DNA of 64,000 bases from Ohtaekwangia sp. (GCA_021155195.1 JAJNPV010000050.1:372001-436000); one strand, 5' to 3'; positions 9,743-17,773 are shown, counted from the first letter of the stretch. The notes: generated by a model not told the origin, from the letters alone. Program-made: numbers and translations.

Positions 9743-9960
9743 TCATCAAAAGATTCACGCTTCTGATCTCCCACCCCACTTCTGTTGCTTAGATAATCTG
9801 GAGTGAATTTGTTAATGCTATCTTTCAGTTTTTGAATTGCTTGAGCAGAATTGGAATTATTTTTTCTGTTAATGATTTTGCGAAGCAATGCGTAAACCTC
9901 ATCCAAAAGATTATCAGGCAAATTGTCAACTTCTTTTTTAAGTATTTCCTTGCTTACCAT
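9739..9960 (-). CDS. Antitoxin partner of the PIN toxin (VapB/DUF2281-like)
   Basis: This 73-residue, highly charged protein lies directly before the toxin with a four-base overlap. It opens with an amphipathic helix around L-P-D-N-L-L-D-E-V (residues 14-22), a pattern common in DUF2281-type antitoxins. The tail is disordered and basic to acidic (QKRESFDE) and would be expected to wrap the toxin active site. I see no obvious AbrB, MetJ/Arc or Phd DNA-binding domain, so autoregulation is uncertain. The identification rests mostly on position, size and the toxin next door. Confidence 0.75.
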   Translation of the reverse strand: MVSKEILKKEVDNLPDNLLDEVYALLRKIINRKNNSNSAQAIQKLKDSINKFTPDYLSNRSGVGDQKRESFDE

Positions 9961-10027
9961 GATTGTAAGATAAGATTATTGATGTCCGCTATGGCTTAAG
10001 ATAGTTTTAGCAAAGGTAAGAATTTAA

Positions 10028-10858
10028 TTAATGCTTTTCCAGCAGCAAACATGACCAACTTTCGCGGTCGTCATGGGCTACTTCGCTTAGTTGATACTTG
10101 GTTGCTTCTTTTTTAAGATCGTCAATATCATGAACATAAAAACCACTGAGCAAAAGCAATCCTCCCTTTTCCAAATAAGAAGCATAGTGATGCATTTCAG
10201 ATAATAAAATATTTTTATTGATGTTGGCCAGTATGATATCAAACTTTCCAACAAGTTTCACCTCTTCAATTGTTCCTAATTGAATGTTGATGGATGAACA
10301 CGAATTATTGTTTGCATTCTCAACACCATTTTCTACGCTCCATTCATCAATATCAAACGCTTCTACTTCTTTCGCGCCAAGCTTTGAAGCCATGATGGAA
10401 AGAATAGCGGTGCCGCACCCCGCATCCATCACGCGCTTCCCTTTATGATCCATTTTCATCTGGCGGCTTATCATCAAGTGCGTAGTTTGATGATGGCCTG
10501 TGCCAAACGACATTTTTGGAGTGATGATTATTTCGTAGGGATATTTTTTCTCAATGTTATGAAAGGCTGCGCGCACCAGGCAACGATCATCTACAATTAT
10601 TGGCTCCACATTTTTCTCCCATTCTTCATTCCAGTTTTGTTTTGGAATTTGACTGAGGGAAAATTGTAGTGGATTAACTTCTTTATACTTTTCTTTTACC
10701 TGATCTAGCAACTCACTGTTGAATGCATCGCCCTCTACATAAGCTTCAAATCCTGATTCGATTTCCATAAACGTATCGAATCCGGCTTCGGCAATTTCTG
10801 CCATGAGGATTTCGGAAAAGTCAGGGTCACAGATTACTTGAAGACGAGTGGAATACAT
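10028..10858 (-). CDS. prmA: Ribosomal protein L11 methyltransferase PrmA
   Basis: The 276-residue product has the two-part PrmA layout. An N-terminal ferredoxin-like domain (about 1-85) docks on L11, and a Rossmann methyltransferase domain follows. The SAM-binding loop is D145-A-G-C-G-T (VMDAGCGTAILSI). Just before it is the conserved P-K-M-S-F-G-T-G-H-H stretch (114-123). The substrate-side motif L-A-N-I-N (near 211) replaces the N-P-P-Y of other families, as is normal for PrmA. It trimethylates lysines and the N-terminus of ribosomal protein L11 in the cytoplasm. It lies downstream of tpiA on the same strand with an 85-base gap carrying an inverted repeat, an order common in Bacteroidota. 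Confidence 0.93.
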   Translation of the reverse strand: MYSTRLQVICDPDFSEILMAEIAEAGFDTFMEIESGFEAYVEGDAFNSELLDQVKEKYKEVNPLQFSLSQIPKQNWNEEWEKNVEPIIVDDRCLVRAAFHNIEKKYPYEIIITPKMSFGTGHHQTTHLMISRQMKMDHKGKRVMDAGCGTAILSIMASKLGAKEVEAFDIDEWSVENGVENANNNSCSSINIQLGTIEEVKLVGKFDIILANINKNILLSEMHHYASYLEKGGLLLLSGFYVHDIDDLKKEATKYQLSEVAHDDRESWSCLLLEKH

Positions 10859-10865
10859 ATTCTTT

Positions 10866-10934
10866 AATTTGAAAATGAACCGATTTGAGAATTTGAAAAT
10901 AATAAAGGAGTCGTTAAGGTCTCATTTTCAAATT
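10866..10934. repeat. AATTTGAAAAT-type inverted repeat between tpiA and prmA
   Basis: AATTTGAAAATGA at 10866-10878 is repeated exactly, inverted, as TCATTTTCAAATT at 10922-10934. Further partial copies lie around them: GAATTTGAAAAT near 10889-10900 on the plus strand, and AATTTGAAGATTTG on the minus strand near 10937-10950. The element fills almost the whole gap between tpiA and prmA. It could form a long A+T-rich hairpin in the transcript, or be a member of a dispersed intergenic family. Confidence 0.6.
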
Positions 10935-10943
10935 ACCAAATCT

Positions 10944-11702
10944 TCAAATTGCTTTTACAATTTCCACAAACTCCCTGCTCTTCAACGAAGCACCGCCTAC
11001 CAGTCCCCCATCCACATCCGCGCAAGCGAAAAGTTCCTTTGCATTATCGGCTTTCACACTTCCACCGTATAGAATGGAAATATTTTCTGCTACCGCTCCA
11101 TACTTAGAAGCAATGTGTTTACGGATGACAGCATGCATATCCTGCGCTTGTTGTGAGGTTGCCGTTTTTCCTGTGCCAATGGCCCAAACAGGTTCATAAG
11201 CAATAACCACTTTCTGAAGTGCTTCTGCATTTAAGTGAAATAAGCTTTCTTCCACTTGTTGCTTTACTAATTGTTCATGCGTCCCCTTCTCACGAATATC
11301 CAATGGCTCGCCACAGCAAAAGATAGGTGTTAATCCTTGTGCCAATGCTTTATCAACTTTGGTTGCTAACAAAGCTCCGTCTTCACCAAAGTATTGTCTG
11401 CGCTCGCTATGCCCAATGATCACATACGGTATGCCCATAGATTTTAACATGGCAACAGAAGTCTCGCCTGTATAAGCACCCGAATCATGTTCGCTACAAT
11501 TTTGAGCTCCAACAGAAATTCTTGCATTGTTTCCAAGTTGTTGTTTCACCGGATACAAATACGGAAACGGTGTGCATAACACAACTTTCACATTTCCTTT
11601 TACTTCATCGGCCACAAGCCCCATTAGTTCAGAAGTTAGGATACCTGCCTCTTCAAGAGTCTTGTTCATTTTCCAGTTACCGGCAACAATTTTTTGACGC
11701 AT
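10944..11702 (-). CDS. tpiA: Triosephosphate isomerase
   Basis: The 252-residue protein interconverts dihydroxyacetone phosphate and glyceraldehyde 3-phosphate in glycolysis and gluconeogenesis. All active-site residues are present: N9 and K11 in AGNWKMN, H98 in IIGHSERR and E170 in AYEPVWAIGTG. The flexible loop 6 follows E170 and the phosphate-binding glycines are in GGSVKADN and GGLVGGASL. I chose the ATG at 11702 because it places the AGNWKMN motif at the normal distance from the N-terminus; the longer frame to 11765 adds an unrelated leader. Length matches the family. It is followed by prmA and preceded, 16 bases upstream, by the DUF6702 gene on the same strand. Confidence 0.97.
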   Translation of the reverse strand: MRQKIVAGNWKMNKTLEEAGILTSELMGLVADEVKGNVKVVLCTPFPYLYPVKQQLGNNARISVGAQNCSEHDSGAYTGETSVAMLKSMGIPYVIIGHSERRQYFGEDGALLATKVDKALAQGLTPIFCCGEPLDIREKGTHEQLVKQQVEESLFHLNAEALQKVVIAYEPVWAIGTGKTATSQQAQDMHAVIRKHIASKYGAVAENISILYGGSVKADNAKELFACADVDGGLVGGASLKSREFVEIVKAI

Positions 11703-11718
11703 ACTTTTTATGGTTAAA

Positions 11719-12204
11719 TTATTTTGATTCAAAGGTGAGAACATCCGAAGGTTTATCACGCACAAGGCGCAAACTTTTAACCGGGCCTTTATAGGTTACG
11801 TGCACTAAGTTCGATTGGTCATGATGGGTTTCCATAATTACATCATTTTTGATTTCGATGGATTTAAATTTTTTTACATTTTCGATTTCGATGTAACAGA
11901 TAACTGCCGGATCTTCCCGTTCAAAACCGAGAAAATTTAATTTCTGGATTTTCCCGTCCAATTTTATAGTAAGGCGTTTGGTAACGTAGTCATTTATCAA
12001 TTGCTGAGTGGTGCGGCCTTTACCTGGTTCTAGCAAGTCCAATTCTTTTTCATTGAGTTCATTTTGAATCGATAATTCAAGGTCGTCCAAAAAAATGCGT
12101 GACGTAATTTGCAATGCTTTATCCTTTTCGTTGTAGTTAATTTCCGAAACCGAGAGGTGAATAGGATGCAGAAACAGAAGAAAGGAATAGAAGAGTGTTA
12201 TCAT
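11719..12204 (-). CDS. DUF6702 family protein, exported
   Basis: This 161-residue protein begins with a short hydrophobic signal-like segment (MITLFYSFLLFLHP). It then shows the DUF6702 hallmark of H-P-(I)-H-x-S-V-(S/T)-E-I-N-Y-N, followed by L-Q-I-(T)-x-R-I-F-x-D-D-L-E. The family is widespread in Bacteroidota, has no established function, and is usually found next to exported metallopeptidases or HupE-like membrane proteins. Here it is divergent from a HupE/UreJ-type gene and close to three M1 peptidases. A strong promoter-like element lies 28 bases upstream of its start. Confidence 0.8.
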   Translation of the reverse strand: MITLFYSFLLFLHPIHLSVSEINYNEKDKALQITSRIFLDDLELSIQNELNEKELDLLEPGKGRTTQQLINDYVTKRLTIKLDGKIQKLNFLGFEREDPAVICYIEIENVKKFKSIEIKNDVIMETHHDQSNLVHVTYKGPVKSLRLVRDKPSDVLTFESK

Positions 12205-12232
12205 GCTTATCGGCTCACGAAAATCGTGCCGT

Positions 12233-12262
12233 CAAAATTACTTCTAATTGTCCTAAATCAAA
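12233..12262 (-). promoter_or_regulatory. Candidate promoter of the DUF6702 gene
   Basis: On the minus strand TAATTTTG (12240-12233) is a perfect TAnnTTTG -7 element. A perfect TTTG -33 element lies 18 bases upstream (12262-12259), one base shorter than the usual 19-21. The start codon follows 28 bases downstream. Confidence 0.5.
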
Positions 12263-12278
12263 ATTAGGTTTATACTTG
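12247..12278 (+). promoter_or_regulatory. Candidate promoter of the HupE/UreJ-type gene
   Basis: ATTG (12247-12250) and TATACTTG (12271-12278) are separated by 20 bases and match TTTG-N20-TAnnTTTG with one mismatch in each part. The start codon at 12300 is 21 bases downstream. It overlaps the opposing promoter of the DUF6702 gene, so the two may compete or be co-regulated. Confidence 0.45.
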
Positions 12279-12299
12279 TGCGGGTTAAAAAAGCATTTA

Positions 12300-12887
12300 A
12301 TGAGTGAGTTCAGTTTATACTTTGGCTTGGGCAAAGATCACATTCTGGATTATGTAAATGGCTATGACCACATTCTGTTTGTGCTGGCACTTTGCGCAGT
12401 GTATCTTATCAGTGATTGGAGAAAAATCTTAATTCTGGTAACTGCATTTACCATTGGTCATTCCATTACGCTCGCGTTGGCAACATTAAATATTATCAAC
12501 GTGCAAACGGATGCAATTGAGTTTCTGATTCCACTCACTATTTTTATTACCGCTGTCGCTAATCTGTTCAAGAAAGAAACAGCGCAAAGTAAAACCCGCA
12601 TTCAAATCAATTATGTGTTTGCGCTCTTTTTTGGATTGATTCACGGTCTTGGTTTTTCAAATTACTTAAGAGCATTGCTGGGCAAGCAAGAGAGTATTGT
12701 ATCCCCGCTTTTTGCCTTTAATCTTGGTTTGGAGCTGGGTCAGATAATAGTGGTTGTTATCTTTCTAGGGATCAGTTTTATTTTGGTGGAATTAGCGAAA
12801 GTTCAGCGTAGAGATTTAAGGTTTGTTCTTTCATCCGCTATTGCGGGAATTGCCTTGGTGCTCATGAAGGATCGCATTTTTTGGTAA
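12300..12887 (+). CDS. HupE/UreJ-type membrane protein
   Basis: The 195-residue protein has about six membrane helices. Its histidine-containing motifs are those of the HupE/UreJ_2 family: Y-D-H-I-L-F-V in the first helix, G-H-S-I-T-L in the second and G-L-I-H-G-L-G-F in the fourth. Related HupE/UreJ proteins are thought to move nickel or cobalt for hydrogenase or urease. No such enzymes are seen here, so the metal could differ. I chose the ATG at 12300 because the conserved family sequence begins there (MSEFSLYF) and a promoter-like element lies between it and the divergent DUF6702 gene. The neighbouring zinc peptidases make a metal-supply role conceivable, but this is inference. Confidence 0.8.
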   Translation: MSEFSLYFGLGKDHILDYVNGYDHILFVLALCAVYLISDWRKILILVTAFTIGHSITLALATLNIINVQTDAIEFLIPLTIFITAVANLFKKETAQSKTRIQINYVFALFFGLIHGLGFSNYLRALLGKQESIVSPLFAFNLGLELGQIIVVVIFLGISFILVELAKVQRRDLRFVLSSAIAGIALVLMKDRIFW

Positions 12888-12896
12888 CGAATTCTT

Positions 12897-12917
12897 TTAA
12901 CCACAGAGAACACAGAG
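12897..12917. repeat. ACCACAGAG-type intergenic repeat remnant
   Basis: The stretch reading TTAACCACAGAGAACACAGAG contains two ACAGAG units. It is of the ACCACAGAG(G/A)ACACAGAG type that I recall as scattered intergenic repeats in several unrelated bacterial groups. It lies in the gap after the HupE/UreJ-type gene. Only one copy is visible in this window. Confidence 0.4.
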
Positions 12918-12942
12918 TAAAATGAAAAGCGATAAAAAGTAA

Positions 12943-12973
12943 TTTGTAGCTCTGTTATTGGAAAATATTTTAG
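12943..12973 (+). promoter_or_regulatory. Candidate promoter of M1 peptidase copy 1
   Basis: TTTG (12943-12946) is followed after exactly 19 bases by TATTTTAG (12966-12973). This matches the Bacteroidota TTTG-N19-TAnnTTTG consensus with a single mismatch. The start codon at 12995 lies 21 bases past the element, a normal leader length. Confidence 0.55.
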
Positions 12974-12994
12974 TCAATCAGTAAACAAATAATT

Positions 12995-15229
12995 ATGAAA
13001 CACATTTTACTAATACTTTTCATGATTGGCACCATGATGTCAATGGCACAGGAATCGCCACAATGGAAAGGAAAATTTGAGCAACTTGATCAAACATTGC
13101 CTACGCCTAATGAATATCGCACTGGCTCAGGAGCACCAGGTCCAAAGTATTGGCAGCAAAAAGCGGATTATGAAATTGCTGTTGAATTAAATGATCTCAA
13201 TCAAAGTATTACAGGAACTGAAAAAATAACCTACCACAACAATTCGCCCGATGTTTTAAAATATCTATGGCTACAACTGGACCAAAATCTTTTTGATAAG
13301 GAAAGCAATACCGGAAAGACCGCCCCCGCCTCTGTGCGCGATTCTGTTCCTGCGAAAATGATAGCAGGTCAATTTGGTCTTTACGATTTTGAAGGTGGTT
13401 ATAAAATAAAATCGGTAACCGATGCAGCAGGTAAGCCGCTTAAAACCACTATTAATAAAACCATGATGCGGGTTGATTTGCTACAGCCATTAAAGTCGGG
13501 TGAAAAAGTTACTTTTCAAGTTGCGTGGTCACATAATATCAATGATCGCAATTTTCAAGGAGGCCGGAGTGGGTACGAATATTTTCCTGATGAAGATAAC
13601 TACGTATACACCATCGCTCAATTTTTTCCACGCATGTGTGTATACGATGATGTGGTGGGTTGGCAGAATAAACAATTCTTAGGTCGTTCAGAGTTTACGC
13701 TCCCTTTCGGGGATTATAAAGTCGCTATCACTGTACCTGCCGATCATATTATTGCTGCTACGGGCATGATTCAAAATCCACAACAAGTACTAACCAAGAC
13801 AGAGATTGAACGATTTGAAAAAGCAAAAACAACCTATGATAAACCGGTTGTAATTGTAACACAAGCTGAAGCAAGCGCAAAAGAGAAAACGAAATCGAAA
13901 GAAAAGAAGACCTGGCAATTTGCAGCCACCAACGTGCGCGACTTTGCCTTTGCATCTTCACGTAAATTTATCTGGGATGCCATGGCTGTAAAGCTTGCTA
14001 CAACAACTCCGCTTGCCATGTCTTACTATCCTAAAGAAGGCAATCCACTTTGGGAAAAAGAATCAACGCTTGCAGTAAAAAATACGCTTGAGGTTTATTC
14101 GAAGTACACCGTTGATTTTCCTTATCCACAAGCTACTTCTGTTCATGCAGCATCGATAGGCATGGAGTACCCGATGATCTGTTTCAACTTTGGTCGCCCG
14201 GCAAAAGATGGAACGTATACAGATCAAACACTACAGCGCATGTTAGGAGTTGTTATTCATGAAGTAGGGCACAACTTTTTCCCCATGATTATCAACAATG
14301 ACGAACGCCAGACAACCTGGATGGATGAAGGAGTTGATAGTTTTGTTCAATTGCTAACAGAAATAGAACGTTATCCTAATCTTGATTGGAGCCGTGGAAA
14401 ACCAGCTGGTATTGTTCCATTTATGAAAGGTGATAAATCAATTATGCGTCCATTAATGACAAGTGGCGAGAATGTAGTTGCCATTGGTTCCGAACAATAT
14501 GCAAAAGCAGCGACTGCGCTTTTCATTCTGCGCGAAACTGTAATGGGTCCTGAATTATTTGATAAGGCTTTTAAAGAATATGCTGAACGTTGGGCCTTTA
14601 AACATCCTAAACCCGCTGACTTCTTCCGTACCATGGAAGATGCATCGGCTGTTGACCTGGATTGGTTTTGGAGAGGTTGGTTCTATGGAACTGATAATGT
14701 TGATATGTCGCTGGATGAAGTAAAGTGGTTCAAGGTTCGCAAAGATCAGGCAACGCTTGAGAATAAAACTAAGTCTGCTACAAAAGGAGATTTGGCCTCT
14801 GGCAGCAGTAAAGGTAGTGATGGCAAGCCTGCAGATTTTAGTCAAGGTCCGCAATACTTTAGTGTGCTTCCTACAGACAATCGTTTCTATGGAGAGTTTG
14901 CAAACAGGCTTGATGACAAAGCTGTGATTTCAAAAATGGACAATAAAAACTTTTATGAGATAACACTCACTAATAAAGGGGGATTAGTGATGCCAGTGAT
15001 TATTGAGTGGACCTTTAAAGATGGCAGCAAAGAAATTGAACGATTGCCTGCAGAAATCTGGCGCCTCAACGAAACCAAAGTAACCAAGGTCTTCGCAAAA
15101 GATAAAGAGGTTGTAAATATTGTGATCGATCCTTTAAAGGAGACAGCCGATATCAGCATAGAAGATAACGTGTTCCCTAAAGTAGTTGCCCCAAGCAAGT
15201 TTGATGAGTTAAAGAAAAAAGGGAAATAG
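12995..15229 (+). CDS. Exported M1-family metallopeptidase, tandem copy 1
   Basis: The 744-residue product has a signal peptide ending at MSMAQ. The gluzincin zinc site is complete: H422-E-V-G-H426, then E445 exactly 18 residues further on (in WMDEG). Upstream, G-M-E-Y-P takes the place of the aminopeptidase G-A-M-E-N exopeptidase loop, as in many Bacteroidota M1 enzymes. The N-terminal part (about 60-270) is the beta-sandwich domain typical of M1. The C-terminal 170 residues are specific to this subfamily and end in a lysine-rich tail (FDELKKKGK). It probably trims peptides in the periplasm. Two close paralogues follow directly downstream. No type IX secretion tail is visible. Confidence 0.9.
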   Translation: MKHILLILFMIGTMMSMAQESPQWKGKFEQLDQTLPTPNEYRTGSGAPGPKYWQQKADYEIAVELNDLNQSITGTEKITYHNNSPDVLKYLWLQLDQNLFDKESNTGKTAPASVRDSVPAKMIAGQFGLYDFEGGYKIKSVTDAAGKPLKTTINKTMMRVDLLQPLKSGEKVTFQVAWSHNINDRNFQGGRSGYEYFPDEDNYVYTIAQFFPRMCVYDDVVGWQNKQFLGRSEFTLPFGDYKVAITVPADHIIAATGMIQNPQQVLTKTEIERFEKAKTTYDKPVVIVTQAEASAKEKTKSKEKKTWQFAATNVRDFAFASSRKFIWDAMAVKLATTTPLAMSYYPKEGNPLWEKESTLAVKNTLEVYSKYTVDFPYPQATSVHAASIGMEYPMICFNFGRPAKDGTYTDQTLQRMLGVVIHEVGHNFFPMIINNDERQTTWMDEGVDSFVQLLTEIERYPNLDWSRGKPAGIVPFMKGDKSIMRPLMTSGENVVAIGSEQYAKAATALFILRETVMGPELFDKAFKEYAERWAFKHPKPADFFRTMEDASAVDLDWFWRGWFYGTDNVDMSLDEVKWFKVRKDQATLENKTKSATKGDLASGSSKGSDGKPADFSQGPQYFSVLPTDNRFYGEFANRLDDKAVISKMDNKNFYEITLTNKGGLVMPVIIEWTFKDGSKEIERLPAEIWRLNETKVTKVFAKDKEVVNIVIDPLKETADISIEDNVFPKVVAPSKFDELKKKGK

Positions 15230-15253
15230 CATCATCTATCGATTAATATACTG

Positions 15254-15278
15254 AAAGCCCCGCTCATGGGGCTTTTTT
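15254..15278 (+). terminator. Rho-independent terminator after M1 copy 1
   Basis: A perfect 8-base stem, AAAGCCCC (15254-15261) with GGGGCTTT (15268-15275), encloses the six-base loop GCTCAT and runs into a T tract. It lies 24 bases past the stop codon and separates copy 1 from copy 2. Confidence 0.85.
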
Positions 15279-15307
15279 ATTGCTTCTCGTAATAATTGCT
15301 AAGTGCG

Positions 15308-15339
15308 TCTGTAGTTTAGGGGAATGATTCTTATTTTTG
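15308..15339 (+). promoter_or_regulatory. Candidate promoter of M1 peptidase copy 2
   Basis: TATTTTTG (15332-15339) is a perfect TAnnTTTG element. TCTG (15308-15311) lies 20 bases upstream, a 3-of-4 match to TTTG. The ATG at 15367 is 27 bases further on. A longer reading frame would start inside the -7 element, which supports the ATG at 15367. Confidence 0.5.
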
Positions 15340-15366
15340 ATACCCAAAATTGAAACATCATTTACT

Positions 15367-17607
15367 ATGAATAAGTTAGTAACCATCGCATGCCTTGTAT
15401 TGACTTTGCCCCTTGCAGCGCAAGATTGGAAGGGAAAGTTTGAGCAACTCGATCAATTGCTTCCAACTCCTAACGAATATCGCTCGGCATCCGGTGCACC
15501 TGGTGCCAAGTATTGGCAGCAACAAGCCGACTATTTAATCAATGCGGAACTTCATGATGATACGCAAAGTATAACAGGCGCAGAGACGATTACGTATCAC
15601 AATAATTCTCCGGATGCACTTACGTACTTGTGGTTGCAGCTGGATCAGAATATCAATGCCAAAGGAAATAATACAATTAAGTCTAGCAACAATTCAATAA
15701 GAGATTCAGTGGACGCAAAATCGTTATCAGTATCATTAGCTCTCGATGAGTTTGATGGCGGCTTTAAAATCAAGTCGGTGAAAGATGCTTCGGGCAAAGC
15801 ATTGCCATACTCGATCAATCAAACGATGATGCGCATTGATCTTCCCAAGGCATTGGCAGCCGGACAAAAAATGTCATTCTCTATTGAGTGGTCATTTAAT
15901 GTCAATGATCGCATGAAAAATGCAACGCCTAACGATGGCCGCAGTGGTATGGAGTATTTTCCTGAAGACGGAAATTACTTATACATCATTGCACAATGGT
16001 TTCCACGCATGTGTGTGTATGACGATGTAGTGGGCTGGCAGAACAAACAATTTTTAGGTCAGGGTGAGTTCACGTTAACATTCGGAAACTATGATGTTAA
16101 CCTTACCCTTCCTGCAGATTTTATTGCAGGTGGTACGGGCATGGTTCAAAACTTAAAAGAAGTGCTTACTGCCGATCAGTATGCTCGCTTCGAAAAAGCA
16201 AAGACCACATTTGATAAACCCGTTGTTATCTGCACACAGGCAGAAGCAGTGCAGCGTGAGAAGACAAAATCAAAAGAAAAGAAGGTTTGGAAATTCAGAG
16301 CAGAAAACGTGCGCGACTTTGCCTTTGCTACTTCGCGTAAATTTATTTGGGATGCTATGGCTGTGAAAATTGGTAACAGCACACCATTAGCCATGTCTTA
16401 TTATCCTAAAGAAGGAAATCCATTGTGGGAGAAAGAATCCACCATCGCTGTAAAGAATACAATCTCTACCTATTCAAAGTACACCATCGATTATCCATAT
16501 CCACAAGCAACTTCGGTACATGCTGCTTCTTTGGGAATGGAATACCCAATGATCTGTTTCAACTTTGGCAGACCAGATAAAGATGGAAAATATTCTGATC
16601 GCCTTAAGTGGGGAATGGTGGGCGTAATCATTCACGAAGTGGGTCATAACTTCTTCCCTATGATCATCAACAATGACGAACGTCAATGGACTTGGATGGA
16701 TGAAGGCGTGAACACCTTTGTACAGTATCGCACCGAAGTTGAAAATTATCCCGACAAACCAATTGGTCGTGGGCCGGCTGCCAATATTGTTCCATACATG
16801 AAAGGCAATCCTGATTTACAGAGACCCTTAATGGTTAACTCCGAATCTGTGGTGCGATCTAATTTTGGAAACGAACAATATGCAAAGTGTGCCACGGCAA
16901 TAAACATTCTTCGCGAGACGGTAATGGGTCCTGAACTTTTTGATCAGGCCTTTAAAGAGTATGCACAACGTTGGGCATTCAAACATCCAAAGCCGGCCGA
17001 TTTTTTCCGCACACTGGAAGATGCATCGGCTGTTGACCTGGATTGGTTTTGGCGTGGTTGGTTTTATACTACCGACAATTGCGATATGTCGCTGGATGAG
17101 GTGAAATGGTTTAAAGTGCGGAAAGATGCGACAACTGTTGAGAACAAAACAAAGACTGCAACCAAAGGAGATTTAGCGTCTGGTAATAAAGGTGGTGATG
17201 GCAAGCCTGCTGATTTTAGTCAAGGCCCGCAATACTTTAGTGTACTTCCTACCGACAATCGTTTTTATGGTGAGTTTGCCAATCGATTAGATGATAAATC
17301 TGTGATTTCAAAAATGGAAACCAAAAATTTCTATGAGATCACATTATCTAACAAAGGTGGATTGATTATGCCCGTAATTATTGAGTGGACCTTTAAAGAT
17401 GGCAGCAAAGAAATTGAAAGACTGCCTGCCGAAATCTGGCGCTTGAATGAAACGAAGGTTACTAAGGTATTTGCAAAAGATAAGGAAGTGATTAACGTAG
17501 TGATCGATCCTTTGAAAGAAACCGCAGACATAAGTCTGGAAAACAACACATTTCCTAAAACAACCCAACCAACCAAGTTTGATGAGTTGAAGAAAAAAGG
17601 GAAGTAA
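15367..17607 (+). CDS. Exported M1-family metallopeptidase, tandem copy 2
   Basis: The 746-residue protein is collinear with copies 1 and 3 over its whole length. The start at 15367 gives a signal peptide (MNKLVTIACLVLTLPLAAQ). The zinc motif is H423-E-V-G-H427, with the third ligand E446 18 residues on, and G-M-E-Y-P is conserved upstream. Its C-terminal third is nearly the same as in copy 1, for example the shared run around QGPQYFSVLPTDNRF. Two stretches of 38 and 42 bases (17015-17052 and 17377-17418) are identical to copy 1 at the DNA level. It has its own promoter-like element and terminator. An insert (about NATPNDG near residue 190) distinguishes it. Confidence 0.9.
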   Translation: MNKLVTIACLVLTLPLAAQDWKGKFEQLDQLLPTPNEYRSASGAPGAKYWQQQADYLINAELHDDTQSITGAETITYHNNSPDALTYLWLQLDQNINAKGNNTIKSSNNSIRDSVDAKSLSVSLALDEFDGGFKIKSVKDASGKALPYSINQTMMRIDLPKALAAGQKMSFSIEWSFNVNDRMKNATPNDGRSGMEYFPEDGNYLYIIAQWFPRMCVYDDVVGWQNKQFLGQGEFTLTFGNYDVNLTLPADFIAGGTGMVQNLKEVLTADQYARFEKAKTTFDKPVVICTQAEAVQREKTKSKEKKVWKFRAENVRDFAFATSRKFIWDAMAVKIGNSTPLAMSYYPKEGNPLWEKESTIAVKNTISTYSKYTIDYPYPQATSVHAASLGMEYPMICFNFGRPDKDGKYSDRLKWGMVGVIIHEVGHNFFPMIINNDERQWTWMDEGVNTFVQYRTEVENYPDKPIGRGPAANIVPYMKGNPDLQRPLMVNSESVVRSNFGNEQYAKCATAINILRETVMGPELFDQAFKEYAQRWAFKHPKPADFFRTLEDASAVDLDWFWRGWFYTTDNCDMSLDEVKWFKVRKDATTVENKTKTATKGDLASGNKGGDGKPADFSQGPQYFSVLPTDNRFYGEFANRLDDKSVISKMETKNFYEITLSNKGGLIMPVIIEWTFKDGSKEIERLPAEIWRLNETKVTKVFAKDKEVINVVIDPLKETADISLENNTFPKTTQPTKFDELKKKGK

Positions 17608-17628
17608 TTCTTTAGCCCTATTTGAAAG

Positions 17629-17666
17629 AGCCGTTCTGTCTGAATAATCAGACGGAACGGCTTTTT
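17629..17666 (+). terminator. Rho-independent terminator after M1 copy 2
   Basis: A 15-base stem pairs AGCCGTTCTGTCTGA (17629-17643) with TCAGACGGAACGGCT (17648-17662), with one G-U pair and a four-base ATAA loop. It is followed by a T run. It separates copy 2 from copy 3. Confidence 0.88.
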
Positions 17667-17765
17667 AATTTCTAAAAATACCCTCTATTAAGGTAGATAA
17701 AATGGGTAATTAGCAGCCTGCCGAATTAAATCTTATCGGTGGCCATACAATCCGGTTCCTCTTCC

Positions 17766-17773
17766 TATTTTTG
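17766..17773 (+). promoter_or_regulatory. Candidate -7 element of M1 peptidase copy 3
   Basis: TATTTTTG is a perfect TAnnTTTG match, 25 bases before the ATG at 17799, the same relative place as in copies 1 and 2. No convincing TTTG lies 19-21 bases upstream, so the promoter call is weaker than for the other copies. Confidence 0.4.

Noticed and set aside
10011..10018. TACCTTTG upstream of the antitoxin gene as its promoter
   Set aside because: The -7 match is perfect, but there is no -33 partner and the leader would be 50 bases, so it was not called as a feature.
12195..12299. Upstream start for the HupE/UreJ-type gene
   Set aside because: It would run through the divergent promoter region and overlap the DUF6702 start, and the extra residues show no family similarity.
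15337..15366. Upstream start for M1 copy 2
   Set aside because: It would begin within the -7 promoter element and put ten residues before a clean signal peptide; the ATG at 15367 fits better.
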